A DNA stretch of 64,000 nucleotides, from assembly GCA_900551295.1 (NCBI GenBank), contig URVJ01000009.1, positions 28,892-92,891 of the forward strand, in the 5' to 3' direction. Under the pieces are notes generated by a model. It worked only from the letters and a program-made list of their open reading frames with translations. It searched no databases and had not been told where the DNA came from. The first letter of the stretch is position 1. The number at the start of each line of letters is the position of its first letter. This stretch comes from an uncultured Eubacteriales bacterium (lineage in GTDB: Bacteria; Bacillota; Clostridia; Oscillospirales; CAG-382). Made by a program: the position numbers and the translations under genes. This document shows, piece by piece, positions 42,085 through 52,499 of the stretch.

Positions 42085-44979
42085 TTATCTGACTATGAAG
42101 CTCATGGCTTCAACAGTCGTTCCGTCGTCAAGTTCAACGTCGTGGGTGTTGTAGTTCAGAATAAACTCCGTGCCGTTGTCATATGCGACTCTTACCAATC
42201 TTGTACCGAGATATTCATGCTCGGAAATAAACGAATACTTGACCTTCTTCATTGCAGCATTGAATGTATTGTAGGTATCTATCATATCCTGTTTCCAGTT
42301 ATCGTATCTGATAGCGTAATACTTGCTGAATTCGGGGAAGGTTTTAAGTTCGGAGGTGTTGTCCTTTGAAACAATGTAGTAGAGGTTTGCGCCGTTTTCA
42401 ATAGCCTTGAGAACGCTGTATTCATAGTCGCCGTCGAGGTTGATCGCGGTACCTGCAAACTCTGTCGAACCGTGGAGCACCATGCCCATAAACGGAACAG
42501 ACATACTGGTGTTTATGTTCTGGCTGCTGTCAAGCGGAACATTGAGAATATGATCGGCATACTTGAGTGCGTATGCGTTACCGCCGTCGATCATGATCTT
42601 GCCGGTATTGTTATCGAGAGTTTCAAGGAAGTCCTGAATTACCTCTTTTGAATCCTCGCGGTTAAGCAATAAATCTTCATTGTGGTCGGAGTTCAGGTCA
42701 TATCCGAGAGATGCTACCGAAATTGTATCTCCGTCGAGTTTGCTGTACTTCTTTTCTATCTTATTATAGAATCTTTCCATTGCATTCGGAGAGATAATAA
42801 GGTTTCCGTCCTCCTCAAAGCCCTGATAAAGCGCATTGTAAATACGGTGTGCGGCGCTTCTGTTATCAATGGTCTTTACTGAGTCTCTCTTATATTTGAA
42901 TCCGTCGAAAGCCGAGAAGTAACCGACATACGTAAATTCTATATCGGGATAAATTCCGACGTTGTTCTCTTTAGCATATGCGATAAGCTCTTTAAGGCCT
43001 TTTTTGCCGCCGAGTGCGCCGACGACTTTAAGCTTTGACGGTGCAGTTTTCTGCAGACCGCCGTTATACCAGCCCGTAAGTCTTACATCGATGTTTCCGA
43101 CGCCCTCAGACTTGAGTTCCTCTACCATATCCTTTGTCTGTTCAAAGGTGGTAAGCGGAGACTGGAGATTTACCGGGAATCCGGCAATCTTCTGCTGGGT
43201 CTTTATGGTACCGAAGTTCTCGATGTAAAGCGGAACGTCGTCGGTAGGCTCTTCATCGGGATTTATGGGAGTAAGAACGCCGGTATTGGTAAGATAATTT
43301 CTTATCTCATCTGCCATATCGGTGTAATCGGCACCCTCTTTGCAGATCGGGAAAATTCTTAAAGTATAGTTTCCGGTATAGCGTCTGTCGCTGTAAATGG
43401 TGTAGGTTGCGCTGCCTGTCGATGAAATTCCGGTAAGCGCGTAAGTATCGGACGGCTTGGGATAGAACGTCGAGTATACCGAGCTGAACTTATGAACCGA
43501 ACCGCCGTGGTCAGCCGATATATCAGCCATTGCGTCGCCTTCTTCAAGATATGCGACAAAGCCCTTTGTCAAAACGGGAAGCTCTGCGGTCTGTTCATCT
43601 GAAGTATTTTCATCAGCGGCATTTTCTTCAGCAGGAGTTTCTGCGTTTTCGGTGCCGTCAGCCGCATCTGTTTCGTTAGCAGTCTCATCGGTGTTTTCCG
43701 CGGTCTGCTCTGAGTCTTTGTTTTCATCGGCAGCGGCAGTTTCGGCTGATGCGTCTGCATTTTCTGCATTTTCTGCATTTTCTGCATTTTCTGCATTTTC
43801 TGCATTTTCGTCAACCTCGGGTTCAGGGATCCATTCAACCTGCGGCTGATTTTCGATAATACCGAATGCCGGGATTCTCATGGTCTCCTGGGTATAACCT
43901 GAAATTGTGTGGAATGAGTAATCTCTGCCGTAAAGCTTGCCCGAAAGGGTGAACGCACGGTCTTTGATGTCCTCAAAACGAGTGATTGTGCCGGAACCGT
44001 CGGGAACAAACGTAAATCCTGTGTTATCGTTGCAGCCTGCGCCGAAATACGGTAAGAACTTTACGCTTTCAAGACGGTAGTTTGACGAATCGTACTTGAT
44101 ACTGCTTGCGGGCATTCTTATCTGAATACCGTTTTCGTCAAGCGAATACTCGATTGCGAATCTGAAAAGTGCGGGAGCTGCGGACGTATCAACGTATTCG
44201 ATAAGCTCGTAGTCCTCAGCCATCTTTTCATACGAATAATTCGTGTTGTTCTCGATATAGCTTGCGAGAAGTTCAAGCTCACGGTTGGAAACACCGGGGT
44301 CAAGCACGTAAATTGCATACTTTTCGGTTATAGGCCACTTTACCTTCATTGACGAACGCATACTCTCGGTAAGCGTCGGATCCGAAATGTCCTGGAGTGT
44401 GTAGCAAGCCGAAAGCATTTTGAATTCTCTTGAAGTTTTATCTTCAAAGGGTTCGAGAATGTTCTGCTCAAAGCTGTTCTTCTCGATCTGACGCGGAACA
44501 AGGTATTTTGCCTGCTCCTTACCGAGAGTATACTCGGTACGCAGACCGGTTCTCGTCTTGTTCATCTTGATCTGTCCGTTTACTGCGGCGTCGGAATAGC
44601 TGTTAAAGTTTACCTTCGTGCCGGAGGAATCGGAGTAGGTTAAGATAATCTGCGAAAGGAGGTTAGCCTTGACTGCCTCGGAGGACTGTGAAGTCGATGC
44701 ATTGTAAGGGTTTGTCAGAAGGATCTGACCGGTAGCCTTGACCTTTATGCCGACTTCGCCGGTTTCGGCAAGACCCCATACCTCGTACTTATCGTCCTCA
44801 AAGTACTTGGTCATTGTCGAGAGCTTGTGTTCTTCATTTACATATTCTTCTGTAAGATAATCGCGGGAAAGCTGGAACTCATCATCCGATCCGGCAGCCG
44901 TTACCGTAATAGACGGTGCAAACGCCGATACGATCATAAGAAGCGAAAGTATGTAACATAAGGTATTCTTTAATTTCAT
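42085..44979 (-). CDS. Secreted DUF5696 protein with TIM-barrel-like core
   Basis: 964 residues from the ATG at 44979, which has AAAGGAG 8 bases before it. A Sec signal (residues about 1-29, cut after VTAAG) is followed by a beta-rich N-terminal half. The C-terminal half (from about 620) looks like a TIM barrel: motif IDVRLTGWYNGG near 670, YPDIEFTYVGY near 720 and a final beta domain. The family (DUF5696) lies in sugar ABC loci, and a glycosidase role is plausible but unproven. A perfect 9-base tandem repeat codes for a Glu-Asn-Ala linker around residue 400. Confidence 0.8.
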   Translation of the reverse strand: MKLKNTLCYILSLLMIVSAFAPSITVTAAGSDDEFQLSRDYLTEEYVNEEHKLSTMTKYFEDDKYEVWGLAETGEVGIKVKATGQILLTNPYNASTSQSSEAVKANLLSQIILTYSDSSGTKVNFNSYSDAAVNGQIKMNKTRTGLRTEYTLGKEQAKYLVPRQIEKNSFEQNILEPFEDKTSREFKMLSACYTLQDISDPTLTESMRSSMKVKWPITEKYAIYVLDPGVSNRELELLASYIENNTNYSYEKMAEDYELIEYVDTSAAPALFRFAIEYSLDENGIQIRMPASSIKYDSSNYRLESVKFLPYFGAGCNDNTGFTFVPDGSGTITRFEDIKDRAFTLSGKLYGRDYSFHTISGYTQETMRIPAFGIIENQPQVEWIPEPEVDENAENAENAENAENAENADASAETAAADENKDSEQTAENTDETANETDAADGTENAETPAEENAADENTSDEQTAELPVLTKGFVAYLEEGDAMADISADHGGSVHKFSSVYSTFYPKPSDTYALTGISSTGSATYTIYSDRRYTGNYTLRIFPICKEGADYTDMADEIRNYLTNTGVLTPINPDEEPTDDVPLYIENFGTIKTQQKIAGFPVNLQSPLTTFEQTKDMVEELKSEGVGNIDVRLTGWYNGGLQKTAPSKLKVVGALGGKKGLKELIAYAKENNVGIYPDIEFTYVGYFSAFDGFKYKRDSVKTIDNRSAAHRIYNALYQGFEEDGNLIISPNAMERFYNKIEKKYSKLDGDTISVASLGYDLNSDHNEDLLLNREDSKEVIQDFLETLDNNTGKIMIDGGNAYALKYADHILNVPLDSSQNINTSMSVPFMGMVLHGSTEFAGTAINLDGDYEYSVLKAIENGANLYYIVSKDNTSELKTFPEFSKYYAIRYDNWKQDMIDTYNTFNAAMKKVKYSFISEHEYLGTRLVRVAYDNGTEFILNYNTHDVELDDGTTVEAMSFIVR
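43754..43807 (-). repeat. Six copies of a 9-base tandem repeat
   Basis: Six identical 9-base units (TCTGCATTT on the plus strand) encode six Glu-Asn-Ala triplets inside an acidic linker of about 70 residues in the DUF5696 protein. Copy-number slippage would change linker length in whole codons, never shift the frame. Confidence 0.95.
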
Positions 44980-45000
44980 TTTAATTACTCCTTTCATCTC

Positions 45001-47247
45001 TTACATTCGGTACGAAAGCTCGATAACGATACTGTATATAAAAGACACTATCTTTCCGAGCAAGCTTGAGAACAGAACTGCTATGAACATGATGAACGCC
45101 ATTCCTACGATTGAAGCAAGCGTTGTAAGCAGGTTCTTAAACAGCGAATAGTCGTGAATTACCATCATACCGAAGAACAGCAGGAATCCTACCCATGCAT
45201 AAGCAACGCCCATTGCAAGGGAAAGTATGGATGCCTCGTTCAGAGTTACTACATTTGAAAGAAGCGTTGTGATTACAAAGAATGCCGGAAGCGGGAACAG
45301 AGAGTAGCAGGTTGCGATGTAAATATCGCGCATACTTCCTTCGCCGTCGAACAGCGTTGTCAGACACCAGTTAGCGATAACCCAGAGGAATACCGGAAGC
45401 AGTATCGAAACGATCATCATAAGCGGCTGAACTACCGTCGGGTGAGGATCAAGTATATAAGCCTTGCCTATAACGCTGTACATATATGTAACGATTACAA
45501 GTGCGAGAATAAAGGTTGCGCCCTTAGTTGAGGCTCTGTACTCATGCTTGATGTCCCAGTAACCGTCGAACGGGTGGCACATAGAATAGAAACCGTACAT
45601 AAACTCTTCCTTAAGCGAACGCTTCTTTCTGAGTTTAAGACCTGCGTCGTTGACTTTCTTTGCATACTTAAATATCTTCGAGAGAATTACGAAGAAGAGT
45701 ACAACAACTACCGGAACAACATATGCGAACTTTTCGATCCACTGTTTTCTTACCTGCTGATAAGCATCGGAATAGTTTGTGGTATCGTAAGCGTGTTCAA
45801 AGTAGTCCATTGCCTCTTTGTAATGTCCCTGACGGGAAAGGCTCTTGCCTATGCCGATATAGGACATATCGAAGTTGGAGTTTCTCTGAAGAATATCGTT
45901 CCAGTCGTTTGCGGCAAGGTCAAAGTTTCTGTCGCGCTGATTTTTAAGAGCCTTTACAAGCACATCGCCGTACTCTGTTCTCTTATAAACCGTTACGGTA
46001 TCGTTTTCCTTGTCGAGTATCATGAGGTAGTTGAAGGCGTTTTCCTCGTCTCTGTTATCGTAAGCGTAGTCGATAGCCTGAATACCGGTGATATTACCGA
46101 GCTGGCTTCCCTTATCGCCGAACGCAAACAAGAGGTTTCCGTCCTCATCGTATGTAAATACCTTTTCACGCTTTGAGTCGATAAGCGACCATGTGCCTTC
46201 CGGTCCGAGTGCAACGTCGGTAACCTTGGAAGTACCGGTGATGGAATAATCGGGAGTTATTGCTATATTTACATTGATTTCACCTGCCGGAGGATAGAAG
46301 CCCGAACGCTTCATTACGTCTTCGCCGTTAGGGTTGAGCATCTTTACCGGAGCATAATCGCTCTCAGTGCTCTTGGCGTTTATCGCCTTTAACATATCGT
46401 CCTCGGAGATTGAGGCGGTGGAGGCGAATATAAAGCCCTTTTCGTTGATGTTGAGGTTATTGAACTCGGTAGATACGTTCTTGGTGGACTTATTCTTCTG
46501 TTCTGCGGTCTGGAAACGTCTCCAGATCATATCCATAAGAGTAAGCGACTGAGACTGAGTACCGATAAAGCCTGCGAACTCACCGTCGCTGTTCAGCGAG
46601 ATGATACCCTGATAGGTTGTCGAAGATACAACGTAGGTATATCCGGAAGAACTTACCGCAACGGCAATCGGCTTATAGATGTGGTCGTCCGGGAATACTT
46701 CGCTTTCGGGCTCGGCTATAATTCTTATAAAATCGCCCTCTGCGTATTTGGTATTGCCTTCGGTTGCGAACACGAGAATTCTGTTGTTATCGGTATCGCA
46801 CACATAAAGCTCGGTATCGGTTGCATAAAGTCCGCGGGGAGACGAGATCGAATCCGGAACACCCCAGTCGTTTACGAAATCCTTGAGTTCGTATGCGAAA
46901 TCGAAAGTATTTGTTTCTTCATTGAATTTTACTGCAATGACTCTTGCGTTATCTCCGTCGGAGATGTACATCATTCTGTCCCAGCAGAAGGTCTTGACGC
47001 CGTTGTACATATATGTGGAACGTCCCGTACACATATCGTAAGGATTTGCGATAGGCGTTTCAAGTCCGAGCGTCTGGGAACTGATAACTTCGTACGGAAC
47101 ATATGCGTGAGGTGACTCTACGTAATTTCCGTCTATGTCGTAAGTGTAAGTCGAATAAGGTATAATTGCCTGTGCGGGAATTGCACTGAGTACAGTTACA
47201 AGACAAACCGCGAGGAGAAGTATACGCTTTAAACCTTTGAAATTCAT
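45001..47247 (-). CDS. NHL-propeller / TPR / Yip1 membrane protein
   Basis: 748 residues in three parts. A Sec signal (to about residue 27) precedes an NHL-type beta-propeller (about 60-420; blades such as LYVCDTDNNRILVF and DNARVIAVKF). Two or three TPR-like helices (about 440-500, RQGHYKEAMDYFEHAYDT) follow, then a membrane helix near 515 and a Yip1-like helical membrane domain (about 555-748, five helices). The propeller and TPR would face outside. In clostridial and paenibacillar genomes this architecture sits in sugar ABC loci; its role, perhaps sensing or docking substrate, is unknown. Cotranscribed with flanking genes. Confidence 0.75.
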   Translation of the reverse strand: MNFKGLKRILLLAVCLVTVLSAIPAQAIIPYSTYTYDIDGNYVESPHAYVPYEVISSQTLGLETPIANPYDMCTGRSTYMYNGVKTFCWDRMMYISDGDNARVIAVKFNEETNTFDFAYELKDFVNDWGVPDSISSPRGLYATDTELYVCDTDNNRILVFATEGNTKYAEGDFIRIIAEPESEVFPDDHIYKPIAVAVSSSGYTYVVSSTTYQGIISLNSDGEFAGFIGTQSQSLTLMDMIWRRFQTAEQKNKSTKNVSTEFNNLNINEKGFIFASTASISEDDMLKAINAKSTESDYAPVKMLNPNGEDVMKRSGFYPPAGEINVNIAITPDYSITGTSKVTDVALGPEGTWSLIDSKREKVFTYDEDGNLLFAFGDKGSQLGNITGIQAIDYAYDNRDEENAFNYLMILDKENDTVTVYKRTEYGDVLVKALKNQRDRNFDLAANDWNDILQRNSNFDMSYIGIGKSLSRQGHYKEAMDYFEHAYDTTNYSDAYQQVRKQWIEKFAYVVPVVVVLFFVILSKIFKYAKKVNDAGLKLRKKRSLKEEFMYGFYSMCHPFDGYWDIKHEYRASTKGATFILALVIVTYMYSVIGKAYILDPHPTVVQPLMMIVSILLPVFLWVIANWCLTTLFDGEGSMRDIYIATCYSLFPLPAFFVITTLLSNVVTLNEASILSLAMGVAYAWVGFLLFFGMMVIHDYSLFKNLLTTLASIVGMAFIMFIAVLFSSLLGKIVSFIYSIVIELSYRM

Positions 47248-47262
47248 CTTTGTTCTCCTCCC

Positions 47263-48135
47263 TTAGTCTTTCATACCGGAACTTGCCATTGTTTCAATGA
47301 TGTTGCTCTGTGTTACGACGAATACCGCGATAGGAACGAGCATCATGATAACCGTGGAAGCTGCCGCAGCACCGGAACGTACTATACCGCCGGCAAGTAT
47401 CTGCTGAATTGCGTAGTTGAAGGTTTTAAGCTGTTCGCTGTATATATATATTGAAGTACCGCTGTTCCAGAGTCCCTGGAAGGAGTAAACTATAAGTGTC
47501 AGCCATGCAGGCTTAACCATAGGCATTACTATCTTCATATATATTGTCCATTCCTTTGCGCCGTCAAGTCTTGCGGACTCAAGCACGGGGTCGGTAACGG
47601 TGGTTTCCATGAACTGTCTCATGAGGTAGAAACCGAGAGTATATCCGAACGCGGGGATTATAAGCGACCAGTATGTATCTATCCAGCCGAAAGCACTCAT
47701 TATAATGAAGTTTGAAAGTGCGGAAACAGTGGAGTTGAACATCAGCGAGTAGTAAACAAGCTGGAACATTCCCTTTCTGCCGGGGAAGTTTATCTTGGTC
47801 ATTGCGTAAGCCGCCATGGACGCGAGAATCAGGTGTCCGAGAGTACCGGCAACCGAAACGAACGCGGTGTTAAACACGTATCTTGAGAACGGAACCCACG
47901 ACTCGCTCATGAGTCTGAACAGTTCGGAGAAGTTATCAGGGCTCGGGTTGCGCACGAAGAATCTCGGCGGGAACATCCACAGTTCGTCAAGAGGCTTTAA
48001 CGACTGGGAGATCGCATATACCATAGGCAGGAACATGAATGCGCCGAACACGATTAACAGTATGTTTATTCCGAGGTCACCGCCGAAAGAACGGTTAAAT
48101 GAACGTCTTTTGATCTTTGGAATTTTCATTATCAT
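47263..48135 (-). CDS. Carbohydrate ABC permease, MalG type (first pair)
   Basis: 290 residues, six membrane helices. EAA motif LESARLDGAKEWTIYMKIVMPM near residue 200. Its ATG overlaps the stop of the MalF-type gene (4-base overlap at 48132-48135), typical of coupled permease subunits. An HXDVP-like loop is not needed for the call. It belongs to the CUT1 subfamily by size and arrangement. It partners the next gene upstream and the giant binding protein. Confidence 0.9.
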   Translation of the reverse strand: MIMKIPKIKRRSFNRSFGGDLGINILLIVFGAFMFLPMVYAISQSLKPLDELWMFPPRFFVRNPSPDNFSELFRLMSESWVPFSRYVFNTAFVSVAGTLGHLILASMAAYAMTKINFPGRKGMFQLVYYSLMFNSTVSALSNFIIMSAFGWIDTYWSLIIPAFGYTLGFYLMRQFMETTVTDPVLESARLDGAKEWTIYMKIVMPMVKPAWLTLIVYSFQGLWNSGTSIYIYSEQLKTFNYAIQQILAGGIVRSGAAAASTVIMMLVPIAVFVVTQSNIIETMASSGMKD

Positions 48136-49088
48136 TTACCTACCTTCGACAGTAATTTATTTACAAGCAGGTTAGCTCCTATCATTATCGCAAACAGTAT
48201 AGTCGCAATAGCTGAAGCATATCCTACCTCCCAACGCTGATTTCCGTAGTCCTCAAGGTGGTGCATGATAGTGTGTGCGCAATAGTCAACCGACGGGAAA
48301 CCGCACAGTGCCGTAACAACAGCACCGAAACCGAACGAACCGGTAATTGACATGATTGCCGCGAACATCATCTGGTTTTTCATAACCGGAAGAGTTACAT
48401 ACCAAAGCTCCTGCCATCTGTTCTTAACGCCGTCAACGCTTGCTGCTTCGTAGAGCGACTTATCGACGACCTGGAAGCCCGCGATAAACGAGAGGAACGA
48501 TGTACCGAGTGAAGTCCAGAGTGCAACCATAATAACAAGAGTCATGATGTAGTCGGTGTCCTGGAACCAGAGTATCGGAGAGTTGATAATGCCGAGTTTC
48601 ATGAGAGTACCGTTGACCCAGCCGTACTGGTCGCTGGAGAACAGCGTCTGCCAGATGAGGTAGACCTGACCGGAGATACTCGGCGCGTAGAATATAAGGG
48701 TTACAACGGCTCTGATCTTAGGTGTAAGCTCGTTGATGAACCATGCGAACATAAGACAGAGCAAGTACGAAACAGGACCGGTCATTGTCGCAAAAATAAG
48801 GGTATTCTTGCAGGCAAGAAGGAAGATGTCGTCATCGAGAAGCAGTCTTATGTAGTTATCCGCGCCGATAAAGACGGGCATTTCAAGCATATTGAACTGT
48901 GTGAGGCTGAGAAGCAGCGACACAAATACGGGTATAATCGTAAAAGTAAAGAAAACCAGGTAATACGGCGCTACCATAAGGTAACCGACCTTGTTGACCT
49001 TCATTTCGCGCAGCGTCCATTCCCATTTTGTCATATCTTTTCTGAGCTTGGGAGCGGACTGCGGTTTGGAAACAGTCTTTTCTGACAT
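48132..49088 (-). CDS. Carbohydrate ABC permease, MalF type (first pair)
   Basis: 318 residues with six membrane helices; the EAA motif FQVVDKSLYEAASVDGVKNRWQELWYVTLPVM is near residue 230. The ATG has AGGAGTG 6 bases before it, and the gene starts 33 bases after the binding-protein stop. It is the CUT1 MalF/LacF type and forms a channel with the overlapping MalG-type gene. The second, distinct pair at 40069-42065 raises the question of why one operon needs two channels. Confidence 0.9.
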   Translation of the reverse strand: MSEKTVSKPQSAPKLRKDMTKWEWTLREMKVNKVGYLMVAPYYLVFFTFTIIPVFVSLLLSLTQFNMLEMPVFIGADNYIRLLLDDDIFLLACKNTLIFATMTGPVSYLLCLMFAWFINELTPKIRAVVTLIFYAPSISGQVYLIWQTLFSSDQYGWVNGTLMKLGIINSPILWFQDTDYIMTLVIMVALWTSLGTSFLSFIAGFQVVDKSLYEAASVDGVKNRWQELWYVTLPVMKNQMMFAAIMSITGSFGFGAVVTALCGFPSVDYCAHTIMHHLEDYGNQRWEVGYASAIATILFAIMIGANLLVNKLLSKVGK

Positions 49089-49121
49089 TTATTTCACTCC
49101 TTGAATAATTTAGTACGGTTA

Positions 49122-52100
49122 TCAGTCGATCTCAATACCTTTTGCGGCAAGCTCTTCCTTATATTGGTCTATTGTAAGGAAGCCGTACTCGTCACGCTTT
49201 CTGGTAAGCTCGTTATTTATGTCGTCAACATATCCGAGCATTGCTTCGGAAGGCACTTCATCGTCATTGATTACAGCATAGAACGCAAAGTTCGTGTATC
49301 TGGCAACGATGTAGTTACCGGGCGACATAGGCGTACCCTTGAGAGACTTAAACTGCTGTTCAAGGTTTCTCTTTTCCTGAGATGTCCAGGACTGTCCGGT
49401 CAACGCTTCAATATTTGCCGTGTTGTATTTTGCGGCGGTACCCATTATAGCAACCTGTTCCTTACCGAAACGTTCCTGTGTGGGAGTGCTTACCCACCAC
49501 TTGAGGTACTGCCATGCTTTCTGTGCCTTGGGAGATTCGGTGAAGTCCTGTCCGTCGGAAATATCGTCGGCTGCGTCCTTCATCATCATAACCGCCTGAG
49601 GCGTGATAGGAGAAGTATGATTTATCGTACCGTCCTCGCGTTCAACGCCGGGAAGCTGAACAAATTCCCAAAGGCCCGCGATTTCGGGAGCGAATACTCT
49701 GAGCTGGTTATAGAGTGTGTAGCTTGCGATAGCTATCGGCATTTCACCGGTTCTGAAACGGTTAGCAAAGTCGTAGGTGACGGGTTCTCCGTAAAGCGTG
49801 AACCATTCGGTCATACGCTGGAATGCGTCAAGCGCGCCGTTGCTGTCGAGGTTTGATGCAACGCCGACAGTTCTGAGATACTCTCTGTCGGTATAATCGC
49901 CGGTGTAGTTTTCGTAATCGTAGCTTGACTTGAACCAGTCAACATCGGACTGATACATATATATCTGTGTAAGAGCCTGAGAGAAGCCCATTTCGAGCTG
50001 GTTTTCGGAAAGCGCTCTTATTACCGATTCAACATCGTCCCATGTTTCGGGAACTTTGAGTCCGAGTTCTACGAATATATCCTTGCGGTAGAACAGCATC
50101 GGGAGATCAAGCGTTGACGGGATACCGTAAGTTACGACACCGTTTCTCTCAACTCCGTTTACTGTTTTGTAAGGCTTGTCAACGTCTCCGACGTCTTTTC
50201 CGATCGTGCCGTCCTCGTATTCGATTCTGTCCGGATCAAGTACGGTAAACGGAACGAACTGTTCTTCGTTGAAGAGCGGTTTTACGTCTTCTTCAAAGCC
50301 GTCGAAGTAGTTAAGCGGAATAACCGCGTTTCTTATACCGTATCCGACAGGGTCGGCGTCCATTGATACGTCGGGACCAACGCCTGCGAGAGTTGCAGGA
50401 AGCAGAGTACCTGCCGCGATAAGCTTTAAGTTAACGGAAATTCCGGTTTCTGCGGTAAAGCTGTCGTCAACCATCTGACGCATGATCTGCGCCTGGTCAC
50501 GTCCGGTCGTGATCCATACTTCAACGACGTTCGGATCTCCTTCGACGTGCTTTTCGGAAGCACCGAGAGAGTTATAATCCGTGAAGAATGACATTATGAA
50601 CGAACCGAATTCGTGTGCTATAGATTCGAGAGGTCCGGTCTTTGCCTTGGGAAGCTTGCTGCCTGAGGGCTGAATTTTTATGTAGTCAAGCTGCAGCGGC
50701 TGAGACTTTGTTGAAAGCAGCCATGTTCCGAGGCTACCGATGTAGCTTTTGTAGTTTGCAAGGTTTACGGCTATCTTATCCTGGTCGTTGCCCATTACGT
50801 CGAGAAGATAAGCGACTCTGTCGAGTATTACGGTATTTGAACCCTTTGTGCCTATCTTTTCTTCAAGTCCGTCAGAAACGCCGTAGAGGAGCTTTGCCTC
50901 GTCTCTCATACCTCTGAGAACTTCCGGAACAAGTTTTGCAAACTCGTAGTCGGTGTACTCGTCGGGATCGGAGCCGGTGATCATGAGCAGCTTTCTGTAA
51001 TAAACGTTGAGTCTTGACTGGCTTTCGTCGATAGTGTTGAGAAGGTCAGCCATGTCGCCGAGGACTGCTTTAAGCTCTATTTTGTGATGTCCCTTAGATA
51101 AATAGAAGGAAAAATGAGTAGTTCCGTCGTTGAGGGTATCAACCTGCCAGTCTCCGTCGTACTGGAACTGCAAGAACTTTGCCTCTTCAAAGGGATATTC
51201 GCCGTCGATTTTAAGTGAACGCGAAGAATAAAGTCCCTGGTTTACGGTCTGCTTGAAACGGGTTACGATATCGTACATACCGTCCTCTTCAACGTCAAAC
51301 TCGTAAGTTATCCACTGACCTGCGCTCTTCCATTTGTCACCGCCGTTTCCGCCAATAGTGTTGAGCAGCGTTGCGGACGTGCTCTGCGGTTCGGTTGCGC
51401 CGCTTGTTCTGTCATTCATCGCGTATACAACCTGTTCGCTGGTTTCGATCGGTATTTCGGCGTTTATGTATATAGCCTCTGCATTTTCCGGTGCGGTCTT
51501 GTCGGAATTTGCTTTAAGATAATCTTCGTAGGAAATCAGTTTTTCTGAAGGATGAAGGGTAATTTCAGCAAGCTGGAGCGGTTCGCACGCCGCGTCGAAA
51601 GCTATTGTATGAGTACCCTCTTCAAAGTAAAATTCAAGCGGATCCGAGAAGAAAGTTTCCGAGTCGCAAATTTCCTCGGTTCTCCATTCGGGAGCCTCGT
51701 ATTTTACGGGACGCATTTCGTTGCCGTTTACGTCCTTCTTAAAGGTACGATCCTTTATGCTGTAACCGTTTTCTTCCTTGTCGCGCCACACTCTCGTAAA
51801 GCTGAGATAGCGCGCTTCCTTATAAGGCACCTTGTCGTCGATAAGGAGAATTCTCTCGATATTCGAGCCGTTGCCGTCGATCGGGAAGTATTTGATGGTC
51901 ATGGTGTACATTCCGGTTGCGGGAATATCTACGGTGTAGACAGTTTTGCCCGAATCGGGAGTTATGAGCGTATCTTTGCCGAGAGTCTCGTCAAAAGCCA
52001 CGGATACGGCAGCGGTCGTAAGATCCTTGTCGTAGTCGCAGGCGTCTATTACGACGGTATCCGAAGCTTCGGGCGCACCTGCGTGCAGGTCCTTATACTC

Positions 52101-52310
52101 GGAATAAGTCGTCGAGACCATAAGATCCGCCATTTCATCAAGGGAGTTGAGCGTTCTTGTAACGCCGTCGTTATCCGGTGTAAGACCGGTATCGGCAGCA
52201 TTAAGACCATCGCCGTCGGCAAAAGCCGTAACTCCGAAGACAATCTGCATGAGCATACAAAGGACAAGCATTATTGCCGTAAGTCTGCTCTTGTTGGTTG
52301 CAATTTTCAT
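49122..52310 (-). CDS. Giant extracellular solute-binding protein fused to carbohydrate-binding-like modules
   Basis: 1062 residues. Sec signal (residues about 1-31, cut near AFADG) without a lipobox Cys, so the protein is secreted or held by other means. Residues about 80-415 contain two beta-sandwich modules (TGMYTMTIKYFPIDG; EDGMYDIVTRFKQTVN) like CBM-type domains. Residues about 590-1060 are a family 1 sugar-binding protein: VEVWITTGRDQAQIMRQMVDDSF, LAGVGPDVSMDADP, and the FYRKDIFVELGL / PETWDDV segment. First gene of the operon behind the promoter at 52500. It probably captures an oligosaccharide held by its own CBM-like modules. Confidence 0.85.
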   Translation of the reverse strand: MKIATNKSRLTAIMLVLCMLMQIVFGVTAFADGDGLNAADTGLTPDNDGVTRTLNSLDEMADLMVSTTYSEYKDLHAGAPEASDTVVIDACDYDKDLTTAAVSVAFDETLGKDTLITPDSGKTVYTVDIPATGMYTMTIKYFPIDGNGSNIERILLIDDKVPYKEARYLSFTRVWRDKEENGYSIKDRTFKKDVNGNEMRPVKYEAPEWRTEEICDSETFFSDPLEFYFEEGTHTIAFDAACEPLQLAEITLHPSEKLISYEDYLKANSDKTAPENAEAIYINAEIPIETSEQVVYAMNDRTSGATEPQSTSATLLNTIGGNGGDKWKSAGQWITYEFDVEEDGMYDIVTRFKQTVNQGLYSSRSLKIDGEYPFEEAKFLQFQYDGDWQVDTLNDGTTHFSFYLSKGHHKIELKAVLGDMADLLNTIDESQSRLNVYYRKLLMITGSDPDEYTDYEFAKLVPEVLRGMRDEAKLLYGVSDGLEEKIGTKGSNTVILDRVAYLLDVMGNDQDKIAVNLANYKSYIGSLGTWLLSTKSQPLQLDYIKIQPSGSKLPKAKTGPLESIAHEFGSFIMSFFTDYNSLGASEKHVEGDPNVVEVWITTGRDQAQIMRQMVDDSFTAETGISVNLKLIAAGTLLPATLAGVGPDVSMDADPVGYGIRNAVIPLNYFDGFEEDVKPLFNEEQFVPFTVLDPDRIEYEDGTIGKDVGDVDKPYKTVNGVERNGVVTYGIPSTLDLPMLFYRKDIFVELGLKVPETWDDVESVIRALSENQLEMGFSQALTQIYMYQSDVDWFKSSYDYENYTGDYTDREYLRTVGVASNLDSNGALDAFQRMTEWFTLYGEPVTYDFANRFRTGEMPIAIASYTLYNQLRVFAPEIAGLWEFVQLPGVEREDGTINHTSPITPQAVMMMKDAADDISDGQDFTESPKAQKAWQYLKWWVSTPTQERFGKEQVAIMGTAAKYNTANIEALTGQSWTSQEKRNLEQQFKSLKGTPMSPGNYIVARYTNFAFYAVINDDEVPSEAMLGYVDDINNELTRKRDEYGFLTIDQYKEELAAKGIEID

Positions 52311-52499
52311 TTTGCTGATTTCCTCCTACCTGATAGAGAATTGCCTGTTGATTTTTGACACTTTACCTTATTACTAATGCATGACGGACAAAGCCGAAAT
52401 ATACATGCGCCGCAAAAAAATCTACATATATATATTAACCGACCGTCCGCGTCAACTGCCGACGCAAAAAGGGCAGAAAGTGCCTATTTACATAGATAT

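Noticed and set aside
43754..43807. CRISPR array
   Set aside because: The repeat is 9 bases with no spacers and lies in a coding sequence. No other array or cas gene was seen in the window.
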